Shown: positions 63,182 to 64,000 of the stretch, in pieces | Position numbering within the stretch: the first letter of the stretch is position 1 | Layout: every line of letters starts with the position of its first letter | From: Lentzea albidocapillata subsp. violacea | GTDB lineage: Bacteria; Actinomycetota; Actinomycetes; Mycobacteriales; Pseudonocardiaceae | Reading direction: 5' to 3' | DNA length: 64,000 nt | Assembly: GCF_900100275.1 (NCBI RefSeq) | Contig: NZ_FNET01000002.1 | Location: 124,001 to 188,000, forward strand | Notes under the pieces: generated by a model | Told to the model about the DNA's origin: nothing | What the model saw: only the letters and a program-made list of their open reading frames with translations | The model's database searches: none | Position numbers and translations under genes: made by a program

Positions 63182-63832
63182 TCAGGCAGGCAGCAGAACC
63201 GAGTCGATGAGGTACACGGTGGCGTTGGCGGTCTTCACGCCACCACAGATGACGTTGGCGTCGTTGACCTTGATCGCGTTGCCCGAACCGGTGACCTTCA
63301 CGGTGCCGGTCTGCACGGTCTTCTGGTCACCGGCGATCTTGTCGGGCGAGATCTGGCCGGGCACGACGTGGTACGTGAGGATCTTGGTCAGCAGCGCGTC
63401 GTCGGTCTTGAGCTTCTCGATCGTCGCCGCGTCGATCTTCGCGAACGCCGAGTCGACCGGCGCGAACACCGTGAACTCGGCGCCGTTCAGCGTCGAGACC
63501 AGGTTCACCTTCGGGTTCAGCTTGCCCGACACCGCACTCACCAGCGTCGTGAGCAGCGGGTTGTTGCTCGCCGCCACGGCGACCGGGTCGGCGGCCATGC
63601 CCGACACCGAGCCGGCACCGGACGGAACCTGCTTCGCGTAGTCGGCACAGCCGGGGCCGACGAGGTCCTTGGCCGGGTCGGCCATCGCAGCCGAGGACTG
63701 GGTGGTGGTCGTGGTGGGCGCGGCGGCGGAAGTGCCGCTGCCGGCCATGTCGCCCGAGCCGCAAGCAGCTCCGAACAGGGCGAGCGAGATGGCGCCGGCG
63801 GCCAGAGCGGTGCTGCGGACGGTCTTCTTCAT
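63182..63832 (-). CDS. Fasciclin-domain lipoprotein (MPT83/MPT70-like)
   Basis: A 216-residue protein. The signal peptide [24 protein letters not shown] ends in a lipobox-like Cys followed by GSGD and a Thr/Ser/Ala-rich linker. Residues about 80-216 form a fasciclin (FAS1) domain: [28 protein letters not shown] (H1 box), [12 protein letters not shown] (H2 box) and [12 protein letters not shown]. It is close in layout to mycobacterial MPT83. Start ATG 63832 has GGAG 9 nt upstream. Surface-adhesion role expected. Confidence 0.93.
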   Translation of the reverse strand: MKKTVRSTALAAGAISLALFGAACGSGDMAGSGTSAAAPTTTTTQSSAAMADPAKDLVGPGCADYAKQVPSGAGSVSGMAADPVAVAASNNPLLTTLVSAVSGKLNPKVNLVSTLNGAEFTVFAPVDSAFAKIDAATIEKLKTDDALLTKILTYHVVPGQISPDKIAGDQKTVQTGTVKVTGSGNAIKVNDANVICGGVKTANATVYLIDSVLLPA

Positions 63833-63874
63833 GACGGATTTCTCCAAGGGGTGAACGGGGAGGTTGCATCGGTG

Positions 63875-63901
63875 ATTCGCCACCCCTCGGGGAACGGATG
63901 G
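63875..63901 (-). promoter_or_regulatory. SigK-like promoter upstream of fasciclin gene
   Basis: On the minus strand CCATCC (63896-63901) is followed 15 bp later by GCGAAT (63875-63880), 42 bp before the start codon. As I recall, the mycobacterial SigK consensus is CCATCC-N16/17-CCGAAT. The spacing is slightly short, so confidence is moderate. Confidence 0.45.
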
Positions 63902-64000
63902 GTCTGGTTATCGACCTGTTACCAACGGGACCGCGGATCGGGCGTGACCAGGACAAATGATCCACCGGCAGGCCGCGGTCCACAGTCGACGATCAACTCG

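Overview
The window is high-GC actinobacterial DNA with dense genes, many GTG starts and 4-nt ATGA/GTGA overlaps. An AftD-like arabinofuranosyltransferase, two DUF3068 (PorA-family) proteins, a DUF2613 peptide and an IniB-like protein next to a LAL regulator point to a mycolata-related actinomycete, most likely Pseudonocardiales (Amycolatopsis, Lentzea, Saccharothrix or Actinosynnema type). This placement is inference from gene content. No rRNA, CRISPR array, intact insertion sequence or prophage was seen. The only tRNA is tRNA-Sec.

Region 1 (1-8976) is a secondary-metabolism-like block. It holds an RnfD/UnbU-type membrane protein (cut by the window edge), a vanadium haloperoxidase and a SnoaL-like protein on the minus strand. 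Divergent from them are a TolB-like propeller, a methyltransferase, a small membrane protein, a DUF1702 protein and a CRTAC1/ASPIC-UnbV protein. The DUF1702, UnbV and UnbU families are the accessory trio known from enediyne polyketide cassettes, but no enediyne PKS lies inside the window. Region 2 (9405-11606) has an AraC regulator with an N-terminal cysteine cluster and a HEAT-repeat protein with C-terminal calcium-loop motifs. Region 3 (11869-16152) is a complete selenocysteine set: selB, selA and tRNA-Sec (selC), divergent from selD. No selenoprotein gene is evident nearby.

Region 4 (16191-17966) is an operator-controlled HTH/SRPBCC/VOC operon. Region 5 (26277 down to 17993, minus strand) is a seven-gene operon in which every junction overlaps: acyl carrier protein, NAD-dependent thioester-reductase-like protein, UbiA-like membrane protein, Rph-type dikinase, nucleotidyltransferase with a PqqD-like segment, thymidylate-kinase-like kinase and acyl-CoA dehydrogenase. 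It looks like an undescribed small-molecule pathway and is the best candidate here for a new system. Region 6 (26302-30703) carries a secreted protein, a methyltransferase and a P450 with nearby palindromes, and a secreted propeller.

Region 7 (30964-44542) is cell-envelope glycan biosynthesis. It contains two DUF3068 proteins around a degenerate amidase, a methyltransferase, a GT4 glycosyltransferase, an HHxxxDG acyltransferase, DUF2613, a GT-C-like membrane protein, a flippase and a large AftD-like protein. The order recalls the mycobacterial Rv0224c-Rv0227c and Rv0236c/Rv0236A loci. A 128-bp MITE-like element lies inside it. Region 8 (44620-54310) has a methyltransferase, a vWA protein divergent from a Clp ATPase without N-domain, a DMT-like transporter, small ORFs, and a membrane protein followed by a small protein sharing a GGxSNVGNQAVG motif.

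Region 9 (54345-59308) is regulated detoxification or export: palindromic operators, SnoaL-like protein, two TetR regulators, an ABC exporter with an Arg in place of the Walker A Lys, and a luciferase-like monooxygenase. Region 10 (59364-64000) has a LAL-type LuxR regulator divergent from an IniB-like gene, a frameshifted ECF sigma-factor remnant, and a fasciclin lipoprotein whose upstream region resembles the mycobacterial SigK promoter.
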